A stretch of DNA of 64,000 bases from Parapristionchus giblindavisi (taxonomy: Eukaryota > Nematoda > Chromadorea > Rhabditida > Diplogasteridae), in NCBI GenBank assembly GCA_943737045.1, contig CALSFV010000499.1, positions 16,967 through 80,966 on the forward strand, written 5' to 3'. A program made the translations under genes and the position numbers. Below, piece by piece: positions 48,232 through 64,000 of this stretch (positions are counted from its first letter, which is position 1; each line of letters opens with the position of its first letter). The notes under the pieces were generated by a model. It was not told the DNA's origin, made no database searches, and saw only the letters and a program-made list of their open reading frames with translations.

Positions 48232-48972
48232 ATAGATTATATAGTAATAATACCACATAGATAGATAATAAACATCGAAGTTGATAAGAATATCAAAACG
48301 ATTGATTGATTACTTCCATTCATTCATTCATAAATAATATTTATTTCTCTCTTAAGGGAATCTGGCACATATAATATGTGTAATCATAATCGATAATAGA
48401 AAAAAATCGAATCAAAAGTAGAATAATTCAAAAAAAGAGAAATGTATGAGGAATCTTTGATATGATTATGAATGAGAATGAAGAAATACTTGTGATGATG
48501 GTGGAAACCCGATTATTGATTAATTGATTGATTATTTCCACCAGGGAACAAATATCGATTGATTGAAATGAATAAACAATATCAAAGTCATCCATCAAGG
48601 AAACAAACAACATTAATTTAGACTTACAATAACAATATCATCTAACAAAATCGAATGGAAAGAATATACCGTATTAAGAATGAGGTAGAATATAATCAGA
48701 TTCAGAATCAATAAAAAGAATGGTTATTCAAGGATATATAATATGATATAGTTATGAACGTTTCCAATAGAATACAGTACCCAATATGAATAGTGATGAT
48801 GTTACTCCAGCTGTCCTGAATATCAATCAATAATGTTATATTTGAATCAATATTGATATGTAAGAGTAGATCAATTGATCATCTTCACATGGGTACATAA
48901 TGTCCTATACGAAGACATAGAGATGAATAAATACGAAACAAACCATAATGCAATAGTTCCAGCGTTATCATC
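48231..48972. repeat. 742-bp host duplication, right copy
   Basis: Counterpart of 42775-43516. This copy continues without a break into the intact PARN-like gene at 48973, so it is the functional 3' end. Confidence 0.92.
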
Positions 48973-51900
48973 ATTATTCCCTTCTCCTCCCCCTGTTTCT
49001 GTTATCTTTCTTCGTCTTCTTTCTTCTTTCTTCTTTCTCTTCAATTCTTCTGCACTCATCAACAATTCCTTCAACATTCATGTTTCACATAACTCATATA
49101 TTCTCTTTTCATGTCCATAACAACAATAACTCAATGGCCTTCATTAAAAACAAATATATCGGATATTGTATAGACTATCTTGTAGTGACCAACCAATGGA
49201 TAACTTCCTTTCTTATACATAATGAAATGATTCATACCTCCCATGTAGCACTATCTCCAGCCATTTCATCAACAGGTCGAATCCATTTGTGTGCTGCTAA
49301 ATATCGTGCCACTCGAGCATATCTACAAGTATCAATGGTCATTCTTTATATTAAATCATATATTGTTAATAATATATAGTATTAATAAATAAAGAAATAA
49401 AGGAAATGAATAATATATACGTCTTAGGAGTATTCGTAGCGACTAATACAATTCCTTCTTCATCTTCACTCATCTTTACATCAACTCGAAATGATCCCAT
49501 TTCTCTCTTCAATTCACCACGAATCGGAATCACATCACGAGGATTGAACTGTAGATACAGAATGATTATAGATCAAAGATCAATCAAGATACCTTCTCGA
49601 TTCCCCATATAGTATCAGCAATAACATCAATAATCTTCTCGATCTTTCCTTGTAATTGACCCAATCCATTCCATTTCCTTCTCTTTCTAACTCTCAATGG
49701 AGATGGACGATGACCTCCTGGATCAACTCCTGGCTGAATCAATCAATCAATCAATAATAGTTTATAGATCAATCAATATAATAGATACTAACCAGATAAC
49801 AATGTAGATAATCAATCAATGGAATGGGTACTCGATTGGCAAAATCATTCTTGCATGCGAATATGAGCTTTCGTAATTGCCATAGACGAGAGAAATCAGA
49901 ACGACCCGCACTCCTATATCCACAATATTTTGATCATCAAAGGACGAATTATGACCATAGTAAAGAGTGAATAAGAGTATAACAAACTTAGTGTATGCAT
50001 ATAGATATAACATCTTGAGAAAGATTGTCCCTGTTACTCGAGCATCAAATGCTGCATTGTGGAAGTGTTCCTCTACTAAAAGTAGATGAGGATTATGGTA
50101 GATTTGACTACTATTAGTATGAAATAATGATTGTGAACAGACAATTGAGATCAAAATGATCAAAAATATAGTATAGATACCTCCAAATACATCTTCAGAT
50201 AAAGGTCCTTCAATGAATGTTGGATATGAAAAGGGAAGGATCTGACCGCATGATGGACTAAATGATCATCATATGAATAAGGTTATACAGTGCAAAGAAT
50301 ATAATCGGAACTGATTTTGTAAGCATTCCCATATAAACTAGATGAAACATGAATCTGCCAACTTTCATTTATATTTACTTACGATTCAAAAAATGCTCCC
50401 AGTGTCTTCAATGAATGTTCTGTCACTCCATTCTCATTCAATTGCTGTAATTGAATCAATCGATAATATATTACAGTAATCAGTGGATGCAGTAATCAAT
50501 GGATTTAGTAATCACTGAATACATACATTCTTGAGGAGACAAGCCATGATCTTGGTATCAAATACAGTAGGAATATGTCTACGAAGAGATGACTTCCAAT
50601 CTTCATATGAATCTATCAATCGAATCAAATCAATATAATCATTCAATTAATAATCATGATACCTGGTAGATCAGAGATGAAACATTCATAGAGATAGACA
50701 AGATCGAGAAACGAATTGTGTCCAACGATTGGCTGTAATACCCTTCATAATAAGATCAAAGATCAAAGATCAAATATCAAATATCAAATACAATAACTTA
50801 CCACTCGTCGATGTATTATTCTCTGAACGATTTCCGAGGCGCCTGATATTTCCATTAAAAGACTGAAACAAACAATGTGATAAAACATCGAACTTAACGA
50901 ACAACGAACGAATTGTTCATTATATAATATTATTGATTGATTGTACTTACTCATCTAGAATCTCTGTTATTCTTCCTTCAGGAGATCCGAGATTCCTCAC
51001 AATTAATGGAAGTTCCGCACAATACAACTACAATCAATCATATGTCTATTATCAATATCGAACACTTTTGAATGAATATAGACTTTAAAGAATTTGTTCA
51101 ATATTTCAATCAATCATTCTAATACATATCATTCAACTTTTATATTTCAAATATACTCACAAAATATCCACAATGACTGATTTGAAATTCGAGATTTCTA
51201 TGTTCATCAGATAGAACATAGATTACTGTAGCTGCTTCTAATGATGAAAGAGGACGATCCCATGGTGGATGAAGACTACAGTAAGATTACGTTAATAGGG
51301 GGAATCAATAGGGGGGGGGATACTGTAACTTACGTTTGATCTACCGTATCCGTATCGATGAATTCAGGAGAAGAACGAACGAGTTCAATGAATATAGGAT
51401 GAGGAAGAAGAAGAGCAGAAGGTGAACGAGGATTACATCGACGAATTGACGGATGAGATTTACGTAACTAAATATGATTAATCATTAATCAATAATCATG
51501 ACTACGATTAGGTTAATTAAGAATAAGAATGGTTTGTACAAAAAAGGGAAAAAGCAGATCATAATATGACTACTGAATAATCAAAATAATAAACTAACAG
51601 CCTTCTCAGCTACTCTTTGTAGACTCATCTTCACTAAATTTAATCGATGTTCAAGTCCATCTTCGAAGATACTGTAATGAGATCATCAAAGGTACTGTAT
51701 ATGAATCAATCAATACTTACTCATAATCAATTTCCCCAGTTATAATCTCCTTCTTCATATCACTCAACTCTCGTCGATTTGCATATGTCACACCATCACA
51801 AATGAACTACAATAAATTATATTATTGATTTATGTATATCGACAGAATAAAGTAAAGACCTTATTGAAGTCAAAGTTGTTATTAGCAAGAAAAGTGACAG

Positions 51901-52489
51901 CTGAGAGTGAATATGAGAAGACTTGCTGTAATACAATGAAGATTATCATCGTTTACTTCCAATTCATTCAAAATCATAGATCAAAGAATAATCAATAGTA
52001 ATGAATTAGATGTTTCATTGTATACTCGATATGATATCGTACCTTGTGAGGTAATCTCTTAAAGAGCGGAATAGCGAAACACTCAACTTCAAATCTGAAT
52101 CAATCAATCAATCAATCAATACAATACAATACAAATCAATAAACTCACGATGATCCATCATTCTTTTCAGTGAAACAAGCAATTCCAAGTTGGCATGGAG
52201 GATATCTACGGACTGATTGAACTATCTAAAAGATCAAAGATCATTTCATTCAATCGATAATTGAAATTGACCTTTCGATATCTCATATCAGATTCATCAA
52301 ATAGAGTAGGAACAAGATCATCTCTGGCTGAAGAAGGAAGTCCAAGGAATTCCAAATCGATAGCTATAATCGATATGTACCGTAATCTTCCCCTCATCTA
52401 CAGTACTCACCAAAGAATGATGCCTGATCGATAGTCTTGATCAGTTCGGGATACCATTGTCGATAGTTTGAATTCACAATATCAGCCAT
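48752..52489 (-). CDS. PARN/PNLDC1-like poly(A)-specific 3' exoribonuclease with C-terminal membrane anchor
   Basis: The ATG at 52489 starts MADIVNSNYRQWYPELIK, typical of PARN-family N termini. DEDD nuclease residues are visible: Asp and Glu in FFAIDLEFLGL (exonuclease I), Asp in IVGHNSFLDLVYLYECF (II), and His/Asp in HFHNAAFDARVTGTIFLK (III). Other PARN blocks are RRYPPCQLGIACF, SSFEVECFAIPL, FICDGVTYANRREL and FSRLWQLRKLIFACKNDFANR. A Lys/Arg-rich stretch (LKRKKKEERRRRKI) precedes the last exon (48815-48752), which encodes TAGVTSSLFILGTVFYW and ends KRS-stop. This is a single tail-anchor-like membrane segment, as in PNLDC1/Trimmer. In C. elegans PARN-1 trims piRNA 3' ends, so a small-RNA trimming role is plausible. 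It sits 435 bp downstream of KRR1 on the same strand. Confidence 0.87.
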
Positions 52490-52923
52490 GGTTCATTCAG
52501 ATTCCCGATCAATACAATTCCGTATATACGGATAGTAATTATTGATTAGTGTATTAACACAAAGACATTTTGATGTCTACAATACCGTATTTCCGTGCGA
52601 ATCAATAATCGAGTAAAGATATCCTTAACAGAGGCAAACTGGACAGATAAGCAGGACGTTTCAGTCCATATTGTAAGTATAGATTTATCGATTACGATAA
52701 GGTAACAACAATGTATGAATGTGTTGGTACATACGATGGGGGAAGTAACAGTAACAGTAACGATTCAATTCTATCGATTGATTAGAAACGAATGAATATA
52801 TCAGATTGAATAGAGTAGTCAGTGAATATAGATCAATATCTACTGAATATCAATTAAACACTACTTAATGCAATCAGATATACGATTAAACAAAACATGG
52901 ATGACAAATACTCAGATGTATAT
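52490..52923. other. Gap between KRR1 stop and PARN-like start
   Basis: 434 bp on the same transcribed strand. It has CAGTAACAGTAAC and TACCGTA motifs but no exon. It could be an operon spacer or an independent promoter; the sequence does not decide. Confidence 0.5.
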
Positions 52924-55360
<2,437 letters not shown>

Positions 55361-56521
55361 CTAAACTAAATGAACCTTAGATATGAGCAAAACTTGTAAA
55401 ACAAATACAGAGAAATGAGAAAAAAATGGGAAAAGAAATCGTACGAAAATTTTTTAAGTAAGAACCGGCGCAGTCCGTAACACGGTGCTAAGTTTCTCAC
55501 TACAGTATGCCACACTACATTGTTTCACCGCGCTTTCAAATTTTAATTTTTCGTGTTGATCTTTGATCTTTGATGATAAAATTATTTTATTTATGTATTT
55601 TAGTTGTTTTATTCGGTTTACTATGCATCAATGATTTCGAAACAAGAATTTCTCTATTGACCTCATTCATATAACGGTTTTAGATAAATTCAGCTGAATT
55701 TATGCAGCGTTCCAAACATCATTTAACATCAAACAACATTTAAATATCATTTTTTTATTTGATTGAAAGTCAATATGAGACTATGAGTGTGTTTTGAACA
55801 TCCAATATCTCATAACAAACGTAACATGATATGCTCTCACCACTTCCCATTTCATCGTCTATCAAACTAGAGTAAACGATTAGTATTGATCACATTATTT
55901 GTATAATTATGTTATTGAGACAATCAATAGTTTATTAGCTACCGTAATCCGGTGATCCGACTACAATAATAAATAAACCTCGCTTTCCGTCCCCTCTCTG
56001 CAGATAAATAAACAAATAAAAATTATGTCGATAGTCACGATCATTGACTTATCCAATATCTTTACGATCGCTACAGAAATAAAAATTACTGGTTGACTCA
56101 CGATACTTTTTTTTCCAAAAATGGTATAAAATAGCGCTCGTTTGATTTTTTTACTACGTTACAACATTGGCAAATAATAAGAAATTGGAGAGATTCAACG
56201 TATATCGGAACAAAATTTTTTTAATTTGAAATTTGATATGGTGGAGCTCAATTGCCTTCGTTCGCAGCTTTTTGAGAACATATACAGAGTTCGATTATCT
56301 TTTTTGATATTTTAATTTTTTTAATGATTTTGCTAAATATGTTATTTATGCGTATGTCTATTCATTACATGTGTATATAATCATCAATTTCATGCAGAAA
56401 ATACAAATGTCATATCAAAATATTTATATGCATGTATATGAACGGATGGTTTTCACTCGGATGACAATTCAATTTGTTCGAATAGATATGAATATACAAT
56501 TGAATCATTGATTGATTGAAT
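55361..56521. other. Intergenic upstream of KRR1
   Basis: The KRR1 promoter side (55361-55560) is locally GC-richer (ACCGGCGCAGTCCGTAACAC). Further out is AT-rich DNA containing ATAGTCACGATCATTGA at 56031, the complement of a 17-mer found near 11335. No exon seen. Confidence 0.55.
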
Positions 56522-59500
56522 CTATGTTGATTTAACTAATAAATGTTTTCCCAGACAATCACATCTTTTCTGTCCAGGAAATATATCTCTCTTCTGAGGG
56601 GCTTTCTTTCCTCAAATATTAATAATTGATTGATTTGATAAATATTAAATAGTTTATACCAGCTGTGATACTTGCACTTCCATAAATTCTTGTCAATTCT
56701 CTTATTCTATCATTCAATGGTACAGCTCGAGCCTGAATAAATCAATAATCATTCTCTATCAATCGATATTCCTCAAACTTGTCTCAATCGTGTTTCAAAC
56801 TTATTCAATCTAGCAGCTTGACTCTGTCGAGGAACAGTAGAATTATTTGTAATTAGTCTTTCTCTTTCTTCAACATAAATACTCTTGAGTTGTTCTGTAA
56901 GAAGATCTACACCTCGGTTGGTTCAATTTAATCTATCAATCATTTCATTCAAATTAAGTTTTAATCAATAACGATCAATAATCAAACCAACCATAGAGAT
57001 ATTTCTCCCATGAATAAAATGATGAAAACTTGTAGTCAGCCGGATTCAATCCATGCATTTTACAGAAATTTCCCACAAGAGAATGAACTAGAACTCTTTC
57101 TTGTACCTGTAACTATAAATATAAACATTTATTAGAAAAGATATATTTCCCACCTTTCCATATTGAATCTGCATTCTTTTCAGATGAGTTAACTCTTGGA
57201 ATATCGATTTTTCATGAATATATCGTCGTTGTGCGTCTTTTCCTTAAAATTATCGATTATTATTAAATGAAATGATAATGAGTAAAAGTACCAGTAGGAT
57301 GTTGATCAGAAAGTTCTTCCCATTCATCTTCAAATATATCAATATCTCCTTCATCTTCTATTGGAGTCAATCGATTCTTTCCTTTCTTCGATGACTAAAT
57401 CAATCAATAAATCAATATACTCCAATGTATCTCAAAATTCATACCGATCGTTTTAGATTTGTTTCCTTCTTATCATCATCTTTTTCTTCTTTCTCGGTTC
57501 CATTTTCTTTCTGAAAAAGATGATCAGAAGCTGAAAATCGATGATGACCGAACCTCTGAATGTTTCTCATTGTCTTCTTCGCTATCATCATAAACGAGTT
57601 CAATCACTTTCTAAATCAAATAAACATTATTATATTAGACTATACATTTAACACCTCCTCTTTCTTCTTTCCATTCTTCTTCTTATCTTCTTTATCTCTT
57701 TCACTCGATCTCGCTGATCTTTTCGTTCTTCTTTCATTCGATGATACTGAAATTACCGTATAATCTCATTTAATCAATCAATATTTGTACCTTCTTCTTC
57801 ACTTGTAGATATTCCTTGTCTTTCAATTTCAATCGATCTTTTTTGTCTTCTTCTTTTCTTACTTGAAGATCGTTCTTCTTTCTTCTCATCTTCATTATTC
57901 TTTCCATTTCTCACAGCTCTCAATTCTTCTCTAACAATTCTTTCTATTCTTTCTTCAACTAATCGATTTCCTTCATAATCTTCATCTTCTTCATCTTTCA
58001 AATCACTTGTTGATGTTGAACGAGGAATTCGTTTTCCTTCTATTGATGATACATGATTCATCTACAATTCAATTATATGAATATCTAATAAATCAATATA
58101 ATCAATAAATACCCTTTCTCCTTTTCCATTTACACTTGATTCCATGCTTTCATCTCTCTTTCGAGTCTTGAAAAGATAAATTGATCAACGAATATGATCA
58201 TGATAATCAAACCTTTTTACTTTCCATTTCATCTTCCTCTTCACCAATTCTAATCTTCTTTCCATATTTGAGTTTAGCTGAAACATCTTTGTAATCATCT
58301 TGATATGATTGATATGATAAACCTTCATTCATTGATTCTTCAATATGTTCTCTCATATCTCTTCTTTCTTCTTCTGGAATATCTTCAGCTCTCATTGCTC
58401 CTTGTCTCATTGTCAGATAATCAACAACATTCTGAATCAATGTTTGGTCTTGAATGGAATTCATGATTATTGTATCCACTCACAGAATGTTCTTGTCTCT
58501 TTGCAAGATCTAATGGAGTTACTAATTCATTCCTATACAACATCAATGGATTGATATATGCTGATTGATTACAAAGAAGAATCACTATAGACATATGACC
58601 TCTTCAATGAATTGATCTTTGATCTCTGATCTCTGATCTTTGATCTTTCAAACCTTGCAGCAGCAATATGTAATGGAGTTCTTCCAGAATGACAAGCTGC
58701 ATTGATCGAAGAAGGATGAAGGGCTAATAACCATTCAACTACATCTATCAATAATAATATTTAAAATCAATCAATATCAATCAATATTAACCTTTAGTTC
58801 CAGTTTGAACTGCTTCGTGGAGAGGTAGATCTCCTCGATAGTTTTGCATCTCAAAAGAAGCTCCAAATTGTTTCAATAGTTTCAATATTCTTAATTGTCC
58901 TTTGGTTGCAGCCAAATGTGCAGGGGTTCGTAATCGATGATCCTATATTCTCATAGTTATTAATTATTATATGTGAAAACATTCTATAAAGATTACTCAT
59001 CTAAAATAACTTCAAATTCGATGAATCACATAATTATTCATAATTATTCATTATTCATGTTTTAACTGAAGGATAAATAAATAAATAAACAATGTACCTG
59101 ATGATTAGTATTAGCTCCTTTAGATAAAAGAAGTCGAGATGGTTCATAATAACCATAATTAACAGAATAGAATAATGGTGTACATCCTGATCTTTCTGAT
59201 TGATTTATCATTGAACTTGGAACAATATCTAACATCTTCTCTGTCATCTACAATTATTGATTATTTTTTTGTTAAATAAGAATTCAGACGTAATAGAAGA
59301 TGGAAATAACTCGATCCCATGATTTGAGAGGGATAACTAGCTCGCATGAGACACCCCAACCCCTTCATGCCCCATATTCGTTATTTTTTTCATACCGTTA
59401 TCATTTTATGTTGAGAGTCCTTATGCTATTCATTATTTATTTTCTTATTTCGACTGTCCCGTTCATACGTGACCATGTGATAAATAAATATAAATATAAG

Positions 59501-61336
59501 ATATGGTCAGTTTCACAACGAAAGGTTTCTGGTATGAAACCAATATGTCTTCGATATTTTTTATAATAGATAATGTCTAACCATAGCAGATCCATGACTA
59601 GCAGACATATGTAATGCACTCATTCGATCTCTATCAACAGATAGAATATCTCCTCCTGATTGTTTCAATGATACAAGTCCATCGATATTACCTATCAATT
59701 ATATCATTCAATATGAATTATCAAATATGAACTACCATTACTAGCAGACCATAGAAGAGGAGTTCGTTCATCTACATCTCGACTATTGATTGGTGCTCCT
59801 TTTCTATACTTAATATATCAAAAGCAATCAATAAATCAATAATTACCGTATGAGAGTCAAAAGAATAGATGTGGATACATTATCGGGAAGTTCATCATTA
59901 GCTGTAGCATAGTGAAGAGCTGTTGCTTTCTTTAAATCATAAAATACATCCTTACACAGGAAATATGAAGTACTTACAAATTTATCATGAGTGGTGACAT
60001 CAGCTCCTCTCTCGATTAATAAATTCAATGTTTCCAACTGAAAACACAATAATGAAAAAATAATAATTTGAAAATAAAGATATAACCTGTCCACAAACAA
60101 CAGCCCATTGTACAAGAGAATGACCATCTGCATCCTGTTGAGATATCGAAGCACCCTATAACTAATATAATAATCATCTATCAATGATTCATTTGTATAC
60201 TCTATCAAGTAGAAACTCGATAACATCATTTCTCCCTGCTTGTACGGCCATCACAAGTGGAGTATAGCTGAAATTATTATATTTATCTTTAAATAGATGA
60301 ATGACACAAACAGGCAATTTGTAACCAAAGTTGTTATCACGTAGATAGGATATCATCATTCATTGGAAATCTCTCACTCAATAATCATCTCTATCTATTC
60401 TAGTAGCTCTCTATTCTCTGTTTCTAAATGCTTTTCTCCGTTCTCATAAAATAAACTGAGAAAGTGCTATTTAGAATCATTGTCAAAGATTTATTTAAAG
60501 AGTTCGAGTTCGTATTCAGAATCATTTCCTATAATGGACAAAGTGTCAAAACACATCGACTTCAATAAACTCTCCTAATGTACTCTCTCAACCATGACAG
60601 ATCTATTATGTACTAGTAAGAATATACAATATATGGAATAAAAAACAATAATCAATAAAATTCGGTACCCTTGACTATCAGTACAATCCAATAAAGAAGG
60701 ATCATTATCAAGTATTCTCTTGACTGTTTCAACATTCATTGATTCAGCCGCATAATGAAGTGCTACTCTTTCTTCACTATCTTTTATCGATACTTCCGAC
60801 TGAAATTATTCCATTTATCAAATGAAACTTTCTAAATCAAGATTGTTTTCTTATATATTATCGTCGTTGTAAGTGGGATTGTTGTGAGAAGTAAATGAAT
60901 GAATGGTTGAGTTCACTCAAATGATTTCATATAAATAACCTCTACCTTTCCTTCCTCTTCTTATGTTTATTGTGACACAAAACTCAATGACAAGCTCATA
61001 GATAAAGGAAATGTATCAAGAAGAAGAAGGGCGAGAGGGTGGAGGATAAATACAAGAATACTATACGAATATGAATACTACGTATTTCTATATCATTATG
61101 ATTGAGTTCTCTAAATTCACTGTTTTGTGGATAGCCAACTAATGTAAGCAAAGAAAAGAAAACTATTTATAAAAATAAGGAAAATTAAAATGAAATATGG
61201 AAAGCATTGATCGCATAAGATATGAGCATAAACTAACTGGAAACTGTTGTAGTATTCGATTAGTTTCAATAGAATCTTGTCTATCAATCGCAATAAGAAG
61301 AGCACTTTGTGATGATTCCATTAAAGATCTAAACAT
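56522..61336 (-). CDS. Ankyrin-repeat protein with charged C-terminal region
   Basis: A tentative start at 61336 (MFRSLMESSQSALLIAID; Met at 61321 is an alternative) leads into at least nine ankyrin-type repeats: ERVALHYAAESMNVETVKRI, GYTPLVMAVQAGRNDVIEFL, GHSLVQWAVVCGQLETLNLL, ATALHYATANDELP, ERTPLLWSASNGNIDGLVSL, MSALHMSASHGSAMM, GCTPLFYSVNYGYYEPSRLL, RTPAHLAATKGQLRILKLL, GDLPLHEAVQTGTK and GRTPLHIAAAR. Then comes a highly charged stretch (about 58480-57460) rich in Glu, Lys and Ser, a conserved-looking block (KDAQRRYIHEKSIF; LVHSLVGNFCKMHGLNPADY; FSSFYSWEKYLYG) and the end KRCDCLGKHLLVKST with stop TAG (56524-56522). Repeat layout resembles inversin-like or MLT-4-like nematode proteins, but I cannot confirm orthology. 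Splitting into two genes is possible but no internal terminator is evident. Confidence 0.78.
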
Positions 61337-64000
61337 TATACAAGAGATGAAGTGAAGATACGTGTGAATAGTTGACAACCGAAGCACGAAAACCTTTTCC
61401 GGTCTTTTGAATTGAGAATAAAGAAGAATATACAATGAATAGAATAATATAGAGCAATTAAATACTTTCTATATATAAATAGAATAAGCCACAATTCATT
61501 CTACTTTCAACAGAATATATTCGTCATTGAATATTTCCTCTTTAGGTTCGAAATAATACTACACATAGTCTCAAAACACATTTTAGATATTTATTAATGT
61601 CTGAACGAGTGTATAGAAGAAAATTTTCACCACTGACACTACCGCTTATGTCTTTAGATCCTCTACTTCACTCCCTCTTCCCTTCCTCTCTCCTTCTGCC
61701 TCCCTCTCCCTCTGCCTCCCTCTCCCTCTCCCTCCGCCTCCCTCTCCCTCTTGATCTCTCCCTCTCCCTTTGCCTCTCTCCCTCTCCCTCTGCCTCCCTC
61801 TCCCTCTTGATCTCTCCCTCTCCATCCAACTACTTCCATCCATAAGGGGAGTATCCATGACTACTCTTCTTCTCTTCATTTATTCATCTTCATCATCAAA
61901 TAACTTCTTCTATCTTCACGCAATATCTCCACTCAGTCTTCTATCAAAATGTACATTAACCACGAATTTATAATAAGCCAAATAAATCTAAATACTTATT
62001 ATATATAAATAATGTAAAGAGAGAATATTTTGAGTGTATCTAGCATGATGCTTAGAAGCGCGTAAACCAAACGAAACAATTAGAATATAGAGAAAAGACT
62101 AAAAGGTAGCGATTTTTGTTCCTTTTATTTTAAAAGTTTTAGCGTAGATCATAAAAATGGAAGCAATAATTTTCTGATATTGAAAATGCTCACAAAAACT
62201 TTGGAGGTGAAAAAATCCTTTCTTGTCGAAGTAAATACCGGAAACAATTCAGAGAAAGAAATGCTTGATTTTATTCTTGAGAAGACGAGATTGGAGAAAA
62301 ATAAATGATTTGGTGTTTCTCAATTTAGTGTAAACACATAACAGACCAAATATACAATTAATCGATGAGCTGTTGATTATCATAGACATTTAGTCATCGA
62401 AAAATTAAAGATTATTGGATATATAAAAGTGGAGCGGGAAATAGGATAAACGCACATGGCAACATGACTCATTTTTACCTCGAAAACAAATTCCCACACT
62501 TTTAGTCATTCTAGCACAGTGACGATTGAAAGAGATGATTTCTAACAAATAGTTATTATTTTTTAAAGAAATATGAGAAAAAAGCAAATTGATTCTTTTC
62601 TAGAAAACATACAGTCAAAACGAGAGAAAACGAGAGAAAACGACACAAGTAAATAGGAGATTATACGGGAAATACCTTAATTTTCCATACTTTTCAACAA
62701 AAAAGAATCGGTTATATTTTCCTTGACCATTATTCAGAAAACTGTGAATTTTGGGTATTGGACCATTATTCTCCCAATTGGTCTATTCTGGCCTATGTTG
62801 ATTTCAAATTTTAAGATTCACATTTGATTTTATTCAGTGCCTTTTCAATCGCAGACATTTCTCCATCAAGACGGGTACTTTAAAAATAACCTAAAATCCA
62901 CTTTTTTCATCGAATTTCAATTTTTTTCCCTTTTTTTATTGTGTTGGTGAGCATATCTGAATGCGTGAAAGTCAAGTGTAATATATCATAAAAATCAACA
63001 CACACTGAAAGAAATTTTTTAATATGGAAAAATCTCCTACAATTCCGTACAATCTCTTAAATTTGTCGTTTTCTCTAGTTTTAACTTTAAATATACTTCG
63101 AAGACGAATTTTCGAATATATTTTCGATTGATGAATCATATAGATGAATCTGTGTATTCATGGGGAGACTTTGTATGAAACGACGTTTGTTCGGTTGCTA
63201 TGGTCTGTTTCTGTCCTTCCGTATAGGATAAATACCAATTTCACGATATATTTATACTCCATACAAAAGATTAGATTAAATGTAAATGTGGAAAGATTTC
63301 TTTTTTCAATAAATATCAACGACTTCTTACCCTCTTCGGATTCATTTTTTTCAGAAATGGGAGAAACTCATTTTATTTAGTCCGTTTTTCTTCGTTTTAT
63401 ATTTAACATAAATGATATTCGAATTTACAGGCAACATTTCGAAATAACACACCGAAAAATTTCATTTATATTCTAATACAAGAAGTTCTGTAATTCTGAA
63501 ATTTCTTGCTTTCAGCAGAATATCAGACATTTAATTTTATGCGTTTCAAGAGAATTTTCCTCAGGACTTTCTAATAATTACGAAAAAATAAGGATAAAAA
63601 TAAAAAAAAAATTAAAAAGTTAGACAGAATGAATGTACGTGAATTTCTGTACGAGATCTTCATCGATATTTTCATTATCGTTATGTTTTGATATAAAACG
63701 ATAAGCATTTCTAATAAAACGTTCGAAATTGTTAGTGGTTCCCTAGTGAAGTATATTATTCTCTCAGTTCATCGATATAGATGACACTTCTTATTCTTAT
63801 CTTCTACTCAATCTATAAATTCCTTTCTTTTCCCTCCCAAATACTTCATTTGAATCCTCTTCTTATTCTTCTCATATCATATCATTCTAATCAATCGTAA
63901 ATCATCTGATACTATCATAAAGAGACATCTTTATTACAAGAAGCCAATCATAAAGTGAAGTCGTAACTTCTAACCTCACTCATACCTTCTCTCCCTCTCC
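61337..64000. other. Intergenic, right end of window
   Basis: No supported exon on either strand. One CCCTCT/CCTCTG array lies at about 61668-61828, the rest is very AT-rich with homopolymer runs, and a TCTCCC run begins again at the last bases. The region upstream of 61336 should include the promoter of the ankyrin gene. Confidence 0.55.
61668..61828. repeat. (CCCTCT)n / CCTCTGC microsatellite
   Basis: Imperfect TC-rich hexamer tract with CTGCC and CTTGATCT interruptions repeated at a higher order (the CTCCCTCTTGATCTCTCCCT block occurs twice). Confidence 0.85.

Noticed and set aside
48871..49077. PARN-like protein ending at the stop near 48871
   Set aside because: This reads through the last intron. 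A GT...TTCAG intron (48943-48816) joins a better final exon encoding a membrane segment, though intron retention remains possible.

Overview
The window looks like nuclear DNA of a nematode, probably a rhabditid or diplogastrid. Background DNA is AT-rich. Genes are split by many short introns (about 40-60 bp, GT...TTTCAG), often filled with AATCAAT-type sequence. One gene carries the nematode-specific ground-like domain and another the DUF229 domain expanded in nematodes. Several start codons lie directly after a TTTCAG/TTCAG acceptor, as expected for spliced-leader trans-splicing. I cannot name the species. All gene models were assembled by eye from exon reading frames and splice signals, so outer coordinates are firmer than individual exon edges.

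Layout: (1) a 5'-truncated DUF229 gene (+, ends 3401); (2) a DOMON/cytochrome b561 ferric-reductase-like gene (-, 3952-10505) whose introns are swollen by two palindromic TA-flanked DNA transposons; (3) a ground-like (grl) secreted protein gene (-, 12302-14449); (4) a detoxification-type block with three CYP4-like cytochrome P450 genes (one -, two + in tandem, 14836-27412) and a carboxylesterase (+, 29331-33348), with a large (GGGAGA)n / (TCTCCC)n inverted microsatellite between the last P450 and the esterase; (5) a small secreted peptide gene with a dibasic site (-, 34291-34976); (6) a mitochondrial acetyl-CoA hydrolase/CoA-transferase (-, 37708-42200); (7) an LTR element (43517-48231) flanked on both sides by the same 742 bp of host DNA; (8) a PARN/PNLDC1-like 3' exonuclease with a C-terminal membrane anchor (-, 48752-52489); (9) KRR1, a ribosome-biogenesis KH protein (-, 52924-55360); (10) an ankyrin-repeat protein (-, 56522-61336). 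The final 2.7 kb shows no gene.

The genes do not form one pathway. P450s and esterase fit a xenobiotic/lipid metabolism cluster. KRR1, PARN-like and acetyl-CoA hydrolase lie head-to-tail on the minus strand and could be co-transcribed in part, but the spacing does not prove an operon. The most unusual structures are the host-duplicated LTR insertion, the two palindromic transposons in one gene (one with a tRNA-Ala-like sequence in its loop), and a 34-bp intronic tandem array that repeats the 5' splice site of its own intron.
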